This document shows positions 21,446 to 30,229 of a stretch of 64,000 nucleotides of DNA, in pieces (within the stretch, counting starts at the first letter, position 1; each line of letters opens with the position of its first letter). Under the pieces are notes generated by a model. That model was not told where the DNA came from. It did no database searches and worked only from the letters and a program-made list of their open reading frames with translations. Made by a program: the position numbers and the translations under genes. This DNA comes from Roseiarcus sp963748545 (GTDB lineage: Bacteria > Pseudomonadota > Alphaproteobacteria > Rhizobiales > Beijerinckiaceae), in assembly GCA_963748545.1 (NCBI GenBank), contig CAVVJO010000020.1, positions 124,001 through 188,000 of the forward strand, in the 5' to 3' direction.

Positions 21446-22020
21446 GACTGCGCTCCCAAGGGGCTCAACGACACGAGATTCCAGCGCCCCTCACGACCGC
21501 TGAGCCGCGCCACCGCGAGCGGCGCCGCCTCGATCCGCCAGAAGGCGGAAGCGTCGGCGCCGAGCGCACTCACAATCGCGGCCCGAACAAACGAGCCATG
21601 GCTGACGGCGAGCGCGGCGCCGTCTTGCGTCAACGACCGAGCAAGCCAAGCGCCCGCACGCTCGATCAGCGCGTTCAGCAACTCGCCTCCGTGCGGCGCC
21701 GCGGATGGATCGCGCGCCCACTCGGCGAACGCATCCGGCTCGCGGGCGGCGACGTCCTTCAGTGTCAGGCCGCGCCAGCGACCGTAATCGGCGTCGCGCA
21801 GCGAGGGGTCGACGTCCGCCTCGAAGCCCAACGCCGACACGGTCTCGCGCGCGGCCCGCGCCGGGGCAGTCCATACGCGGCCGTAGCTTCCCAGCCGGCC
21901 GCGCAGCGCTTTCAGGGCTACGGCGGCGGACGGCGCGATCGCTTCGGCGCCCTCCGGGAATCTTGCCGCCCGGGTCGCTTCAGAAGCGCCATGAGCGATA
22001 AGATCTAGGCGCGTGGTCAT
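21442..22020 (-). CDS. Histidine phosphatase superfamily protein with an altered first motif
   Basis: This 192-residue protein starts at the ATG at 22020 (MTTRLDLIAHGAS). The histidine phosphatase layout is present: AHG at about residues 9-11 with the phospho-accepting His10, a central RDADYGRWRG stretch, and the second catalytic His in SHGSFVRA. The usual RHG reads AHG here, losing the Arg that normally binds phosphate. Members of this superfamily in cobalamin clusters include alpha-ribazole phosphatase, but this gene sits beside cbtA, so its substrate is uncertain. It begins 16 bases after cbtA and overlaps the next gene by 4. Confidence 0.8.
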   Translation of the reverse strand: MTTRLDLIAHGASEATRAARFPEGAEAIAPSAAVALKALRGRLGSYGRVWTAPARAARETVSALGFEADVDPSLRDADYGRWRGLTLKDVAAREPDAFAEWARDPSAAPHGGELLNALIERAGAWLARSLTQDGAALAVSHGSFVRAAIVSALGADASAFWRIEAAPLAVARLSGREGRWNLVSLSPLGAQS

Positions 22021-22036
22021 GACCCACGCGGGCCTT

Positions 22037-22825
22037 TCAAGCCGTCTGGAGACGGCCGACTTTCGCGGGCGCGAGGTCCCGCTCCACCCAGGCGCCGAAG
22101 CCAAGCCCGAGCACGGTCCACATGATCGCCTGCGCGCCGAGCGAGGCCATGCGGAATTGCCAGAGCACCACGGCGGGGAAGCCTTCCGGAACCTCGTTCA
22201 GCGGCGGCATGACCAAAGCGATCAGAATGACCGCGACGACATAGACCGCTCCCCCGATCAGCGTGGCGTTCCAGGCGCCGAATTGATCGACGAGACGGTT
22301 GCGGACGCTCCAGGCGGCGATCATGCAGACGAACGACAGCAGGATCATGCCGAAAAAGATCGCGGTGCGAATGCCGATCGTATCCGGGTTGCCGACCGAC
22401 GGCGGGTTCGCCGGGTACTTGAGAATCGGGACGGCGTAGAGGGCGATGAAACCGCTGAGCGCGATCAGCGCCGCGGTCAGGCGGGGGCTGTAATCGCCCA
22501 TCCGGCGATAGCAGACGGCGAAGGCCAGCGCGAACAGGCCGCCGAAGGCGATATTGTAGACCGTCGTGCCGGTGAAGAGGCCGATTCCGCCCTGGACCGC
22601 ACGGCTGACCAGTTCCGGTTCCTGCACTATCGGAGGCGGATTTTCTCCTTTCGCCACTGCCGCGTCGTGTTCGGCCTTGGCCTTCGCTTCATCCATCGCG
22701 CTTTCAAAGGCGATCGCCCGGTCGACGGCGGGTTCGCCCACCGTCTTCAGAATACCAAAGGAAAGAAGGGCGGCGACAAAGCCGACGATCATTCCGCGCC
22801 ACAGCAAAGATCCTGTCGTCATCAT
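22037..22825 (-). CDS. cbtA: CbtA-family predicted cobalt transporter
   Basis: This 262-residue integral membrane protein has about six hydrophobic segments, starting with LLWRGMIVGFVAALLSFGILK and followed by a soluble loop rich in Glu and Ala (about residues 38-65), as in CbtA. The family is predicted, from its constant pairing with CbtB and cobalamin riboswitches, to bring cobalt into the cell. The ATG at 22825 has AGGA 5 bases upstream. It follows cbtB by 115 bp. Confidence 0.92.
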   Translation of the reverse strand: MMTTGSLLWRGMIVGFVAALLSFGILKTVGEPAVDRAIAFESAMDEAKAKAEHDAAVAKGENPPPIVQEPELVSRAVQGGIGLFTGTTVYNIAFGGLFALAFAVCYRRMGDYSPRLTAALIALSGFIALYAVPILKYPANPPSVGNPDTIGIRTAIFFGMILLSFVCMIAAWSVRNRLVDQFGAWNATLIGGAVYVVAVILIALVMPPLNEVPEGFPAVVLWQFRMASLGAQAIMWTVLGLGFGAWVERDLAPAKVGRLQTA

Positions 22826-22940
22826 GAAAATCCTAAAACCGATCGCACGCCGAGGTCCCCGCGGACACCCAGGCGCATCTTGGCTCACGAATGGCGGAGC
22901 GAGCCTGGCTCGCTTGCCACTCGCGGGCCGTTCGACGCCG

Positions 22941-23153
22941 TTAGTGGCAGGGGAAGCCGAGCAGATGCCGGCTGTCGTGCACGAACTCGTGGATGTACAT
23001 GCCGTGGAAGATCGACGTCGCGCCCTGTTCCGCGCCGACAAAATAGACGCCGAGAAGACACAAGAGGCCGCCGAAGATGAGCCAGGGGAGAACGTCGCGG
23101 ATTGGAACAGGCGCGACGCCCGCGGTCGGAGCGAGGTTGATGGCGTTGCTCAT
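22941..23153 (-). CDS. cbtB: CbtB-family cobalt transporter small subunit
   Basis: This 70-residue protein has a single membrane segment (about residues 21-42) and the CbtB hallmark C-terminus with spaced His residues (His50, 55, 59, 63 and the final His70), likely metal ligands. The ATG at 23153 has AAGGAG 8 bases upstream. A cobalamin riboswitch lies 55-170 bp upstream on the same strand, so expression should fall when cobalamin is plentiful. This is the first gene of a five-gene series ending in cobF. Confidence 0.95.
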   Translation of the reverse strand: MSNAINLAPTAGVAPVPIRDVLPWLIFGGLLCLLGVYFVGAEQGATSIFHGMYIHEFVHDSRHLLGFPCH

Positions 23154-23207
23154 AAGCAATACTCCTTGGGGGAATTCGCGTCCCCGTGTGAGATGCGCTT
23201 TAGCCTC

Positions 23208-23325
23208 AGGAGCAGGTCTGGCTTTCGACCGAAGGCCGAATACAGTGGCGCGACCGCGCCGGATTCCCACCGGCTTCCGCGCCCGAAGCATTGCGCGAGT
23301 TTATCATAGGTCCGGAACGGCCTGA
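23208..23325 (-). promoter_or_regulatory. Cobalamin riboswitch, compact form, ahead of cbtB
   Basis: On the minus strand I see the conserved core: GGAAGCCGGTGGGAATCC, then a GCGCCACTGTA segment (plus-strand 23241-23251), and an AGCCAGACCTGC closing element (23212-23222). Compared with the second riboswitch in this window, the stretch between ACTGTA and AGCCAGACCTGC is short and lacks the GCCACTG plus GGGAAGGC module. It lies between cobB and cbtB on the same strand and most likely controls cbtB-cbtA and the genes after them. Confidence 0.88.
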
Positions 23326-23415
23326 GTCAATTGGCGAAGGGGCGCTACGTTTGGACGCTGTTTTCTTCTTCAGCGCCAAGCACGCGGACAGGGTGCTTCG
23401 GGTCGGAGCGGCCAA

Positions 23416-24726
23416 TCAGCCTTCCGCGATGACGTGAAAGAACGAGCCGGTGACGGAGCCTCTTCGGGAGCCGACTGGCTCGGCGAGGCCCCCGTAGGCG
23501 TCGCTCGCCACGGCGAACGGCGCGTCCTCCTCGGCGCCGGCGATGGTCGCGTAGTGGAACTCGTGCCCGAGCAGGGCTTGGCCGCGGGCGCCGAGCGCGC
23601 AATCGTCGACGAGCGCCGCCCGGCGGTAGCCAAGCGTAAGCCGTCGCTTGAAGAAGCTGGTCGAGACCGAAAGCAATCCGGCCATTGCGTGGGTTACGCC
23701 TTCCGCGTCGGTCAGCGACGCGCCGAGGGCCATGTAGCCGCCACACTCGCCGTGGACCGGCTTCTCCCTGGCAAATTCGCGCAATCCGGCGAAGAAGCGC
23801 GAAGCCTGCGCGAGCCTGCCCGCGTGCAATTCCGGATAGCCTCCCGGCATCCAGCAGACACCCGCGTCCGGCGGCGGCGGCTCGTCCCCCAACGGTGAAA
23901 AGAAAACGATCTCCGCGCCGGCGGACCGCCAGCCTGCCGTGAGATGCGGATAGATGAAGGAAAAGGCGGCGTCCCGGGCAATCGCGATCTTTTGCCCAGG
24001 GGGCTTCAGAGCCAGCGCGCGCCCCGATCCGGCGCGCAAAGACTGCGCGATTGAGCTCGTCGCGTCGACGTCGACGTGCTTCGCAACGAAGGTTCCGAGC
24101 GCGGCGAGCTTGGTCTCGAGGTCGTCGGTGTCCGTCGCCTGGACGAGGCCGAGATGGCGCTCAGGCAGCGCGACGGTCGGGTCTCGAGGCAGCGCGCCCA
24201 GCACCGGCACTCCGATCGCCTCGATCGCTGTCGCCGCCAATCGGCGGTGCCTTTCGCTTCCGACTCTGTTCAGGATCACGCCTGCGATGGCGATGCGCGG
24301 ATCGAACGCCGCGCATCCCTTGGCGATTGCGGCGGCGGATTGGGCCTGCCCCGATACGTCGAGGACTAGGACGACAGGCAGGCCCAGAATTGCGGCGACG
24401 TCCGCAGACGAGCCGGTCCGGCCAGGCGCAGCGGGGACGCCGTCGTAGAGACCCATCGACGCCTCGGCGATCAGCATGTCGGCGTCGGCCGCTGTCGCCC
24501 CGGCGAGACCGCGGACAAGCGCCTCGTCCATCGCCCAGGAATCGAGGTTCACGCTTGGGCGCCCAGTTGCGGCCTGGTGGAAGGCGCTATCAATGTAGTC
24601 CGGACCGGATTTGGCTCCGGCGACGCGCAGCCCCCTGTCGCGCAGGGCGCGCATCAGGCCCAGCGAGACGGTCGTCTTGCCGCTGCCTGAGCGCGGCGCC
24701 GCGACGAGAAGACCGGCCGCGGTCAC
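23416..24726 (-). CDS. cobB: Hydrogenobyrinate (cobyrinate) a,c-diamide synthase
   Basis: CobB amidates the a and c side chains using ATP and glutamine. The 436-residue protein has an N-terminal P-loop (APRSGSGKTT, residues 9-18), the DYIDSAFHQ substrate segment, and a C-terminal class I glutamine amidotransferase domain with the catalytic Cys in HGECGGYMALG and a later GHEFHYA. It overlaps cobA by 4 bases. It is the last gene of the long minus-strand run before the cbtB riboswitch. Confidence 0.96.
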   Translation of the reverse strand: MTAAGLLVAAPRSGSGKTTVSLGLMRALRDRGLRVAGAKSGPDYIDSAFHQAATGRPSVNLDSWAMDEALVRGLAGATAADADMLIAEASMGLYDGVPAAPGRTGSSADVAAILGLPVVLVLDVSGQAQSAAAIAKGCAAFDPRIAIAGVILNRVGSERHRRLAATAIEAIGVPVLGALPRDPTVALPERHLGLVQATDTDDLETKLAALGTFVAKHVDVDATSSIAQSLRAGSGRALALKPPGQKIAIARDAAFSFIYPHLTAGWRSAGAEIVFFSPLGDEPPPPDAGVCWMPGGYPELHAGRLAQASRFFAGLREFAREKPVHGECGGYMALGASLTDAEGVTHAMAGLLSVSTSFFKRRLTLGYRRAALVDDCALGARGQALLGHEFHYATIAGAEEDAPFAVASDAYGGLAEPVGSRRGSVTGSFFHVIAEG

Positions 24727-25610
24727 GCCGGCGCCTTCGCATTCGTCAGCATCGCGTGCAGTTGCTCCCGCATCGCGACGATCGCGCCGACTGCGACAAT
24801 CGCCGGGGCGGCGCAGCCGTGCGCGTCCGCGTCGGCCTTTGCCCGTTCGAGGGTCGTCACCAGCACCCTCTGACGGGGGGTCGTCGCTTCCTCGACGATG
24901 GCTACCGGAGTGTCCGGAGCGGCGCCGCCGCGCATCAATCCGGCAGCGATCGTCGCGAGCCGCTTCATCGCCATGTAGAGGACCAGCGGCTGGCCCAACG
25001 CGCCGAGGCGCTCCCAGTCCGGGCCGTCCTTCTCGTCCGCCGGATGCCCCGTCGCCAGGATCAGGGCGTGGTTCGCGCTCCGCATCGTCGCCGGGACGCC
25101 AGCATAGGCCAAGCCCGCGAGTCCAGCCGTCACGCCCGGGACGACGCGGAACAACACGCCCGCCGACGCCAGGCGCATCGCCTCTTCGCCCCCACGCCCG
25201 AAAACGAAGGGATCGCCCCCTTTTAGCCTCACAACTCGATGTCCGGCCTGCGCGAGTTCGATAAGGCGGTTGGAGATGTCTTCCTGATGCACGGACGGAC
25301 GCCCGCCGCGCTTGCCGGCAAACTCCTGAAGCGCATCCGGCCGAGCTAGAGCGAGCACTTCATCGCTCACGAGCGCGTCGTAGACGATCACGTCCGCATG
25401 CTGGAGCGCATGAAGAGCGAGCAACGTGAGAAGACACGGGTCGCCGGGTCCGGCCCCGACCAGCCAAACGGTTCCGAGCTCAAAACTTGGAAGGCTCGGC
25501 TGTGTTGGCTCCGGGAGCCGCACTGGCCAGACCTCCAAGGGTGCGCTCTCAGTCGCGCTGGCCGGCGCCTCCGAGATGGCCTGCGAATGGTGGGAATGCA
25601 TTCTCGTCAC
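24723..25610 (-). CDS. cobA: Uroporphyrinogen-III C-methyltransferase
   Basis: This enzyme adds methyl groups at C-2 and C-7 of uroporphyrinogen III to make precorrin-2, the branch point to cobalamin. The protein is about 295 residues with the SUMT signatures VWLVGAGPGDPCLLT, VVRLKGGDPFVFGRGGEE and VVPGVTAG. The N-terminal 45 residues before VWLVGAG are a Pro/Ser-rich extension that is longer than usual. The start is GTG at 25610, sharing its bases with the cobM stop (GTGA), or the ATG at 25601. Confidence 0.96.
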   Translation of the reverse strand: MTRMHSHHSQAISEAPASATESAPLEVWPVRLPEPTQPSLPSFELGTVWLVGAGPGDPCLLTLLALHALQHADVIVYDALVSDEVLALARPDALQEFAGKRGGRPSVHQEDISNRLIELAQAGHRVVRLKGGDPFVFGRGGEEAMRLASAGVLFRVVPGVTAGLAGLAYAGVPATMRSANHALILATGHPADEKDGPDWERLGALGQPLVLYMAMKRLATIAAGLMRGGAAPDTPVAIVEEATTPRQRVLVTTLERAKADADAHGCAAPAIVAVGAIVAMREQLHAMLTNAKAPA

Positions 25611-26378
25611 CGGGTTCTTGCCCCCCGTCGGGGGCGGAAGCGGCGGAGGTAGTCGGGATCGTAGAGCGCGCTCTCCCGGAAATCCTCCGCCGCGAGCGCC
25701 TTGCCGACAAAAACCAGCGCCGTCCGCTCGATCGGCTCGGCGCTGAGGCTCGCCGCGATCGTCGCCAGCTTCCCCGGAGGATGCGCTCCTCGGGCCAGGT
25801 GGCGCGGAACACGACCGCGACCGGGCAGTCCGGCCCGAGAATCGGCTCCAGCTCGGCGACGATGCGCTCGATCGCGTGAATCGAGAGGTGGATCGCGAGC
25901 GTTGCGCCAGTGCGGGCGAAGGCTGCGAGGCTTTCGCTCTCCGGCATCGCCGAGGCGCGGCCGCTCGTCCGCGTCAGCACGACCGACTGGGCGACCTCGG
26001 GCAAGGTTAGCTCGCGCTGCAGCGCGGCCGCGCTCGCCGCGAACGAAGGCACGCCTGGGGTGACGTCGTAGGGAATGCCCAGTTGCTGGAGCCGCCGCGT
26101 CTGCTCGGCGAGCGCGCTCCAGATCGAGAGATCCCGGAGTGGAGCCTGGCGACGTCCTCACCGGCGTCGTGCGCCCGCCGAAACTCCGCGACGATGTCGT
26201 CGAGGCTCATCGGTGCGGTGTCGAGGACGCGGGCGCCCGGCGGACACCATTGCAGCAGTTCGCGCGAGACGAGCGAACCGGCGTAGAGGCAGACGGGCGA
26301 GCGGGCGATCAGATCCCGGCCGCGCACGGTGATCAGGTCCGGCGCGCCGGGCCCCGCGCCAATGAAGTGGATGGTCAT
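25607..26378 (-). CDS. cobM: Precorrin-4 C11-methyltransferase, interrupted by two frameshifts
   Basis: CobM methylates C-11 of precorrin-4. The N-terminus has IHFIGAGPGAPDLITVRGRD and YAGSL; the middle holds PSFAASAAALQRELTLPEVAQS and the end GKLATIAASLSAEPI with VFVGKAL. The reading frame shifts at the C run 26133-26135 (one base missing; HSG then DLSIW resumes) and at the C run 25772-25775 (one base missing; ERILRG then KLATIA). Once corrected it gives about 257 residues, normal for the family. It overlaps cobE and cobA by 4 bases each. Confidence 0.9.
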
Positions 26379-26770
26379 GGGATGGACTCCGCGGCAACGG
26401 CGATCGCACAGGAGACGCCGCTCGCGCTGAATTTTCGAACCACGAGGCGGGACCCCTCGCCCGCGCCGACGAGCGCCGCGCCCTCCGCGAGGCTGCCAAC
26501 GCCGGCGATTCCGATGACGCGCGCGGAGCGCGAGGGGATCTCGGCGTCGCGCGCCCTGAGCGCCTCGTCGTCGTGGAGGACGAGATCGAGCCCCAGCCGG
26601 CGAGCCGCTTCGCTGAGATCCGTGTCGCCGGCCTTGCGCGCGCTGCTGTGGAGGCCAATCGCGGCGGCGCCCGCCGGCGCGCGCCCCATCGCCTCGCGGA
26701 CGACGGCCACAATCGTCTCCGCTCCCGCGTTCGACCTGCAGCCGACGCCGATCGCCGCGCGCGCGCTCAT
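26375..26770 (-). CDS. cobE: Cobalamin biosynthesis protein CobE/CbiG C-terminal domain
   Basis: This 131-residue protein matches the C-terminal domain of CbiG: GVGCRSNAGAETI near the N-terminus, then a KAGDTDLSEAARRLGL stretch and RKFSASGVSCAIA at the end. In the aerobic route CobE is a small accessory protein, probably involved in an early methylation step or in holding an intermediate. It overlaps cobL and cobM by 4 bases each (ATGA), so translation is likely coupled along this run. Confidence 0.9.
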   Translation of the reverse strand: MSARAAIGVGCRSNAGAETIVAVVREAMGRAPAGAAAIGLHSSARKAGDTDLSEAARRLGLDLVLHDDEALRARDAEIPSRSARVIGIAGVGSLAEGAALVGAGEGSRLVVRKFSASGVSCAIAVAAESIP

Positions 26771-27978
26771 GGCTTGACGGCGCTCCATTGGACGCTCGGC
26801 ATCGATGGGCGAAAGCCGCGAAAGCGGCCGAGCGTGCTCGCCGTGCGCGAACTGGGTCATGAGAAGGTCGCCGCCGAGACGCCGCTGCGCGGCGGCGATC
26901 TCGGCCTGGGCCTCGAGCGTCACCGCGTTGACCACCAGCCGACCCAACGACGGCAGCGCCGTCCAGCAGAGGTCGATGACGCGAGGCTCGCTCGCGCCGC
27001 CGCCGATGAAGATCGCGTCCGGCGGCTCGAGTCCGGCGAGCGCTTCCGGCGCGGCGCCCTCTATGACGTCGAGATGCGGAACGCCGAGGGCTGCAGCGTT
27101 GCGGCGAATTCGGCCGCAGCGCCGGAATCGCGCTCGAGGGCGACGGCGCGCATCGCCGGATCGGCGAGCAGCCATTCGATCGAGATCGAACCCGACCCGG
27201 CGCCCACGTCCCAGAGGCGCTGTCCCGGCCGCGGAGCGAGCTGTGCGAGCGTCACGGCACGCATCTCGCGCTTGGTGATCTGACCGTCGTGCTCGAACCA
27301 GTCGTCCGGCAGCCCCGCGGCGCGCGGCGGGATGCGCAGGCTGGACCCGGTCGCGACCTCGATGGCGACGGTGTTGAGCGGATCGACCCCGGCGAGGTCG
27401 AAACCGTCGGCGAAGGCGACGCGCAGCCGCTCGCGCGGGCCGCCCATCGCCTCGCATACTGTCAGCCGGGATCGCCCGAGCCCCCGTTCGCAGAGCAGCG
27501 CCGCGAGCTTCCGCGGCGTGTCGCCGTCCCAGCTGAGCGCGAGCGCCCGGGCGCCGGGATGCAGATGCGGCACCACCCGCTCCAGCGCCCGGCCGTGCAG
27601 CGAGATGAGCGCGCAGTGCTGCAGCGCCCAGCCGAGCCGGCTCGCCGCGAGGCTGAACGCCGAGGGCTGCGGCAGGCACACGATTTCTCCGGGAGGCACG
27701 ACCTGCGCAACCAGCGACCCGATGCCGAAGAAGAACGGATCGCCAGAGGCCAGCACACAGACCGGTTCGCCGCGCCGCGCCAGGATGGCCGGGAAGGCGT
27801 CCTGCGGCGGCAAAGGCCAGACAATGCGCTCGGCCGGGGTGTCTCCGATCAGGCCGAGATGCCGGGCGCCGCCGACGACGAGGGCGGCTTGCGAGAGCCG
27901 CGCCCTTGCGTCAAAGGAAAGGCCTTCGAGCCCGTCCTCGCCGATCCCGATGATTGAAAGCCATGGGGACGCGCTCAT
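26767..27978 (-). CDS. cobL: Precorrin-6B C5,15-methyltransferase (decarboxylating), interrupted by two frameshifts
   Basis: CobL is a fusion: the N-terminal half (CbiE type, WLSIIGIGEDGLEGLS) methylates C-5 and C-15 and the C-terminal half (CbiT type, LWDVGAGSGSISIEWL) decarboxylates the C-12 acetate. The frame breaks near 27105 (inside GAAAEF, continuing as RRNAAALGVPHLDVIEG) and again near 26850 (continuing as LGRFRGFRPSMPSVQWS). Corrected length is about 403 residues, usual for CobL. It overlaps cobE by 4 bases. cobK starts 26 bp away on the other strand. Confidence 0.92.
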
Positions 27979-28004
27979 CGGACCAACCCGGGAACGCGGG
28001 CGCT

Positions 28005-28751
28005 ATGCGAATTCTGCTGCTGGGCGGCTCGAGCGAAGCAAGCCGGCTCGTGCGCGCGCTCGCGGACCGCGGCAACGTCGAGGCGACCCTGTCGCTCGCC
28101 GGCCGCACGGCCAACCCAGCGCCCGCGCCGATCCGGACTCGGATCGGCGGCTTCGGCGGGGTGGAGGGGCTCGTCCGCTACCTTGAAGCCGAGGGCGTCA
28201 GCGCGGTCGTCGACGCCACCCACCCGTTCGCCGCCCAAATGAAGCGTCACGCGGCGGAGGCCTGCGGCGCGACCGGGACGCCGCTCGCCGCCTTCACGCG
28301 CAAGGCCTGGACGCCCGGCCCCGGCGACCGCTGGATCGAGGTCGACGACGCAACAGAGGCCGCGCGCGCGCTCGGCGAAACGGCGAAGCGGGTCTTCCTC
28401 ACCGCCGGACGGCTCCAGGCGGGCGCCTTCGCCGGCGCCTCGCCGCATCATTACGTCCTGCGCTCGATCGACGCGCCAGTCGCGGAGGACCTGCCCGCCT
28501 CGCTCGAACTGGTGCTCGCCCGCGGACCCTTCTCGGTTCGCGACGAGATCGCGCTGATGCAGGCCCGGAAGATTGACGTCGTCGTCAGCAAGAACTCGGG
28601 CGGCGAGGCGACGCGGGCGAAGATCGACGCCGCGCGCGAACTCGGCCTTCCCGTCGTCATGATCCGCAGGCCGCCGGTTCCGGCGCGCGCGGTCTTTGAG
28701 GACCTCGACGGCGTGCTGACTTGGATCGAGGCTCAACGCTCCGCTCCGTAG
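28005..28751 (+). CDS. cobK: Precorrin-6A reductase
   Basis: CobK reduces precorrin-6A to precorrin-6B with NADPH. From the ATG at 28005 it is 248 residues with ILLLGGSSEAS at the N-terminus, VVDATHPFA, and SKNSGGEATRAKIDAARELGLPVVMIRRP near the end, all family-typical. It is the only gene of the 20-35.7 kb cobalamin run on the plus strand. It starts 26 bp from the divergent cobL start and its 3' end overlaps the cobJ 3' end by 19 bp, so the main operon transcript would run antisense through it. Confidence 0.95.
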   Translation: MRILLLGGSSEASRLVRALADRGNVEATLSLAGRTANPAPAPIRTRIGGFGGVEGLVRYLEAEGVSAVVDATHPFAAQMKRHAAEACGATGTPLAAFTRKAWTPGPGDRWIEVDDATEAARALGETAKRVFLTAGRLQAGAFAGASPHHYVLRSIDAPVAEDLPASLELVLARGPFSVRDEIALMQARKIDVVVSKNSGGEATRAKIDAARELGLPVVMIRRPPVPARAVFEDLDGVLTWIEAQRSAP

Positions 28752-29500
28752 CTGCGCGGCGTCAGCAGGAAGGGCGCGCGGCCCGGGCGCGGCACGAACC
28801 GCGTCGTCGAGGCGCCGATCAGGACGAGCGTGCTCATGTCGGCCAGACCCGGGTCCGCCTCGCCCACCGTCGTCAGCACGATCCGCTCGTCGTCGCGGCC
28901 GACCGCGCGGGCGAAGGCGACCGGCGTCTGCGGGGCGCGCAGCGCGCGTAGCAGCCGGAACGCGTCGTGGATCTGCGTCGGACGCGCCCGCGAGGCGGGG
29001 TTGTAGATCGCGATGGCGAAATCGGCGCGGCACGCGGCCTCGAGGCGAAGCTCGACGATCGACCAGGGCTTGAGGTTGTCCGACAGCGAGATGGCGCAGA
29101 AGTCGCCGCCGAGCGGTGCGCCAAGCCGTGCGGCGGCGGCATGCATCGCGGTGATGCCGGGCAACACCTCGACGTCGAGACGCGCGCCAGTCTTCCGGGC
29201 CGGTCTCCATCGCCTCCAGCACGGCTGCCGCCATCGCGAAGACCCCGGGATCGCCGCCCGAGACGACGCCGACCGTCCGGCCCTCCGCGGCAAGCTGAAG
29301 GGCGTGGCGGGCGCGGTCGAGTTCGACGCGGTTGTCGCTCGCGTGCGACGGGCGCCCGAGGCCGGCGCCGCGCGCTCGACGTAGGGCGCGTAGCCGACGA
29401 GGTCGGTGACGCGCGCCAGCGCCGCGCTCGCCTCGGGCGACAGCCACGCGGCCGGCCCCGGTCCGAGCCCGATCACGAACAGCCTGCCCTCGCCGCTCAT
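28733..29500 (-). CDS. cobJ: Precorrin-3B C17-methyltransferase, interrupted by two frameshifts
   Basis: CobJ methylates C-17 with ring contraction to give precorrin-4. Visible parts are RLFVIGLGPGPAAWLSPEA, then HASDNRVELDRARHALQLA and VVSGGDPGVFAMA, then LDVEVLPGITAMHAAAARLGAPLGGDFC. The frame shifts at the C run 29355-29357 (one base missing) and near 29193. Corrected length is about 255 residues. The ATG at 29500 overlaps the cobI stop. The end converges on cobK with a 19-bp overlap. Confidence 0.9.
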   Translation of the reverse strand: MSGEGRLFVIGLGPGPAAWLSPEASAALARVTDLVGYAPYVERAAPASGARRTRATTASNSTAPATPFSLPRRAGRSASSRAAIPGSSRWRQPCWRRWRPARKTGARLDVEVLPGITAMHAAAARLGAPLGGDFCAISLSDNLKPWSIVELRLEAACRADFAIAIYNPASRARPTQIHDAFRLLRALRAPQTPVAFARAVGRDDERIVLTTVGEADPGLADMSTLVLIGASTTRFVPRPGRAPFLLTPRSYGAER

Positions 29501-30227
29501 GGGCGCCGCCCCTGTCCGGGCAGCAGGATCAGCGAGAAATAGGGCGCGTCGTCGTCGGTCTTCTCGGCGAGCGGCATCACCTTCTGGTTCGTCATCGTGC
29601 CGCGCTCGACGTAGAACGCCCGCTCCGACCAGTCCGAGCTCCGCGAACGCCATGCGCACCTTCGCGAAGTTGTGGCCGAGCTTCATCACCACGGCCGAGT
29701 CGCACGTCTTCAGACGCGCGACGAGGCTCTCGAAGGGCAGCGTGCCCGGCAGGACGGTCAGGACGTCGTCGCCCCAGGTCATGCGGCAGCGCCGCCGCCG
29801 CCGCGCAGCCCGCCATGCCCGTGACGCCCGGCACGATGTCGGTCTCGAATTCGCGACTTCAGCCGCTCGAAAAGGTGCATGAACGATCCATAGAACAGCG
29901 GATCGCCCTCGGCGAGCAGCGCGACGTCGAGCCCGCGGCGCAGCCGCTCCGCGAGCCTCTCGCGTCGCATCCTCGTAGAATGCCGACAGGGCCGACCGGT
30001 ATTCGGGATGATCGAACGGGATCTCCGTGGTCAGCGGATAGCCGAGCTCGATCTCCTCGCAGGTCGTGGAGATCCAGCGGTCCGCGATCGTGCGGGCATT
30101 GCCGCGCCGCCCGGTCTTGGCGAAATAGGCGACGACCGGGCACTCGCCGATAACCCGGACCGCCTTGACGGTCAGCGAGTTCGGGGTCGCCCGGGCCCAG
30201 GCCCACGCCGAAGAGACGCCCAGCCAC
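29497..30227 (-). CDS. cobI: Precorrin-2 C20-methyltransferase, interrupted by at least five frameshifts
   Basis: CobI methylates C-20 of precorrin-2. The order is clear across frames: GRLFGVGLGPGDPEL, LTVKAVRVIGECPVVAYFAK, YPLTTEIPFDHPEY, LDVALLAEGDPLFYGSFMHLFERL, DIVPGVTGMAGC, MTWGDDVLTVLPGTLP and SERAFYVERGTMTNQKVMPL. Breaks fall near 30180, 29965, 29853, 29787 and 29634, about one per 145 bp, the densest in the window. Corrected length is about 240 residues. The start is GTG at 30227 with GAAGGAG upstream, 2 bp after the cobH stop. Confidence 0.88.
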
Positions 30228-30229
30228 TG

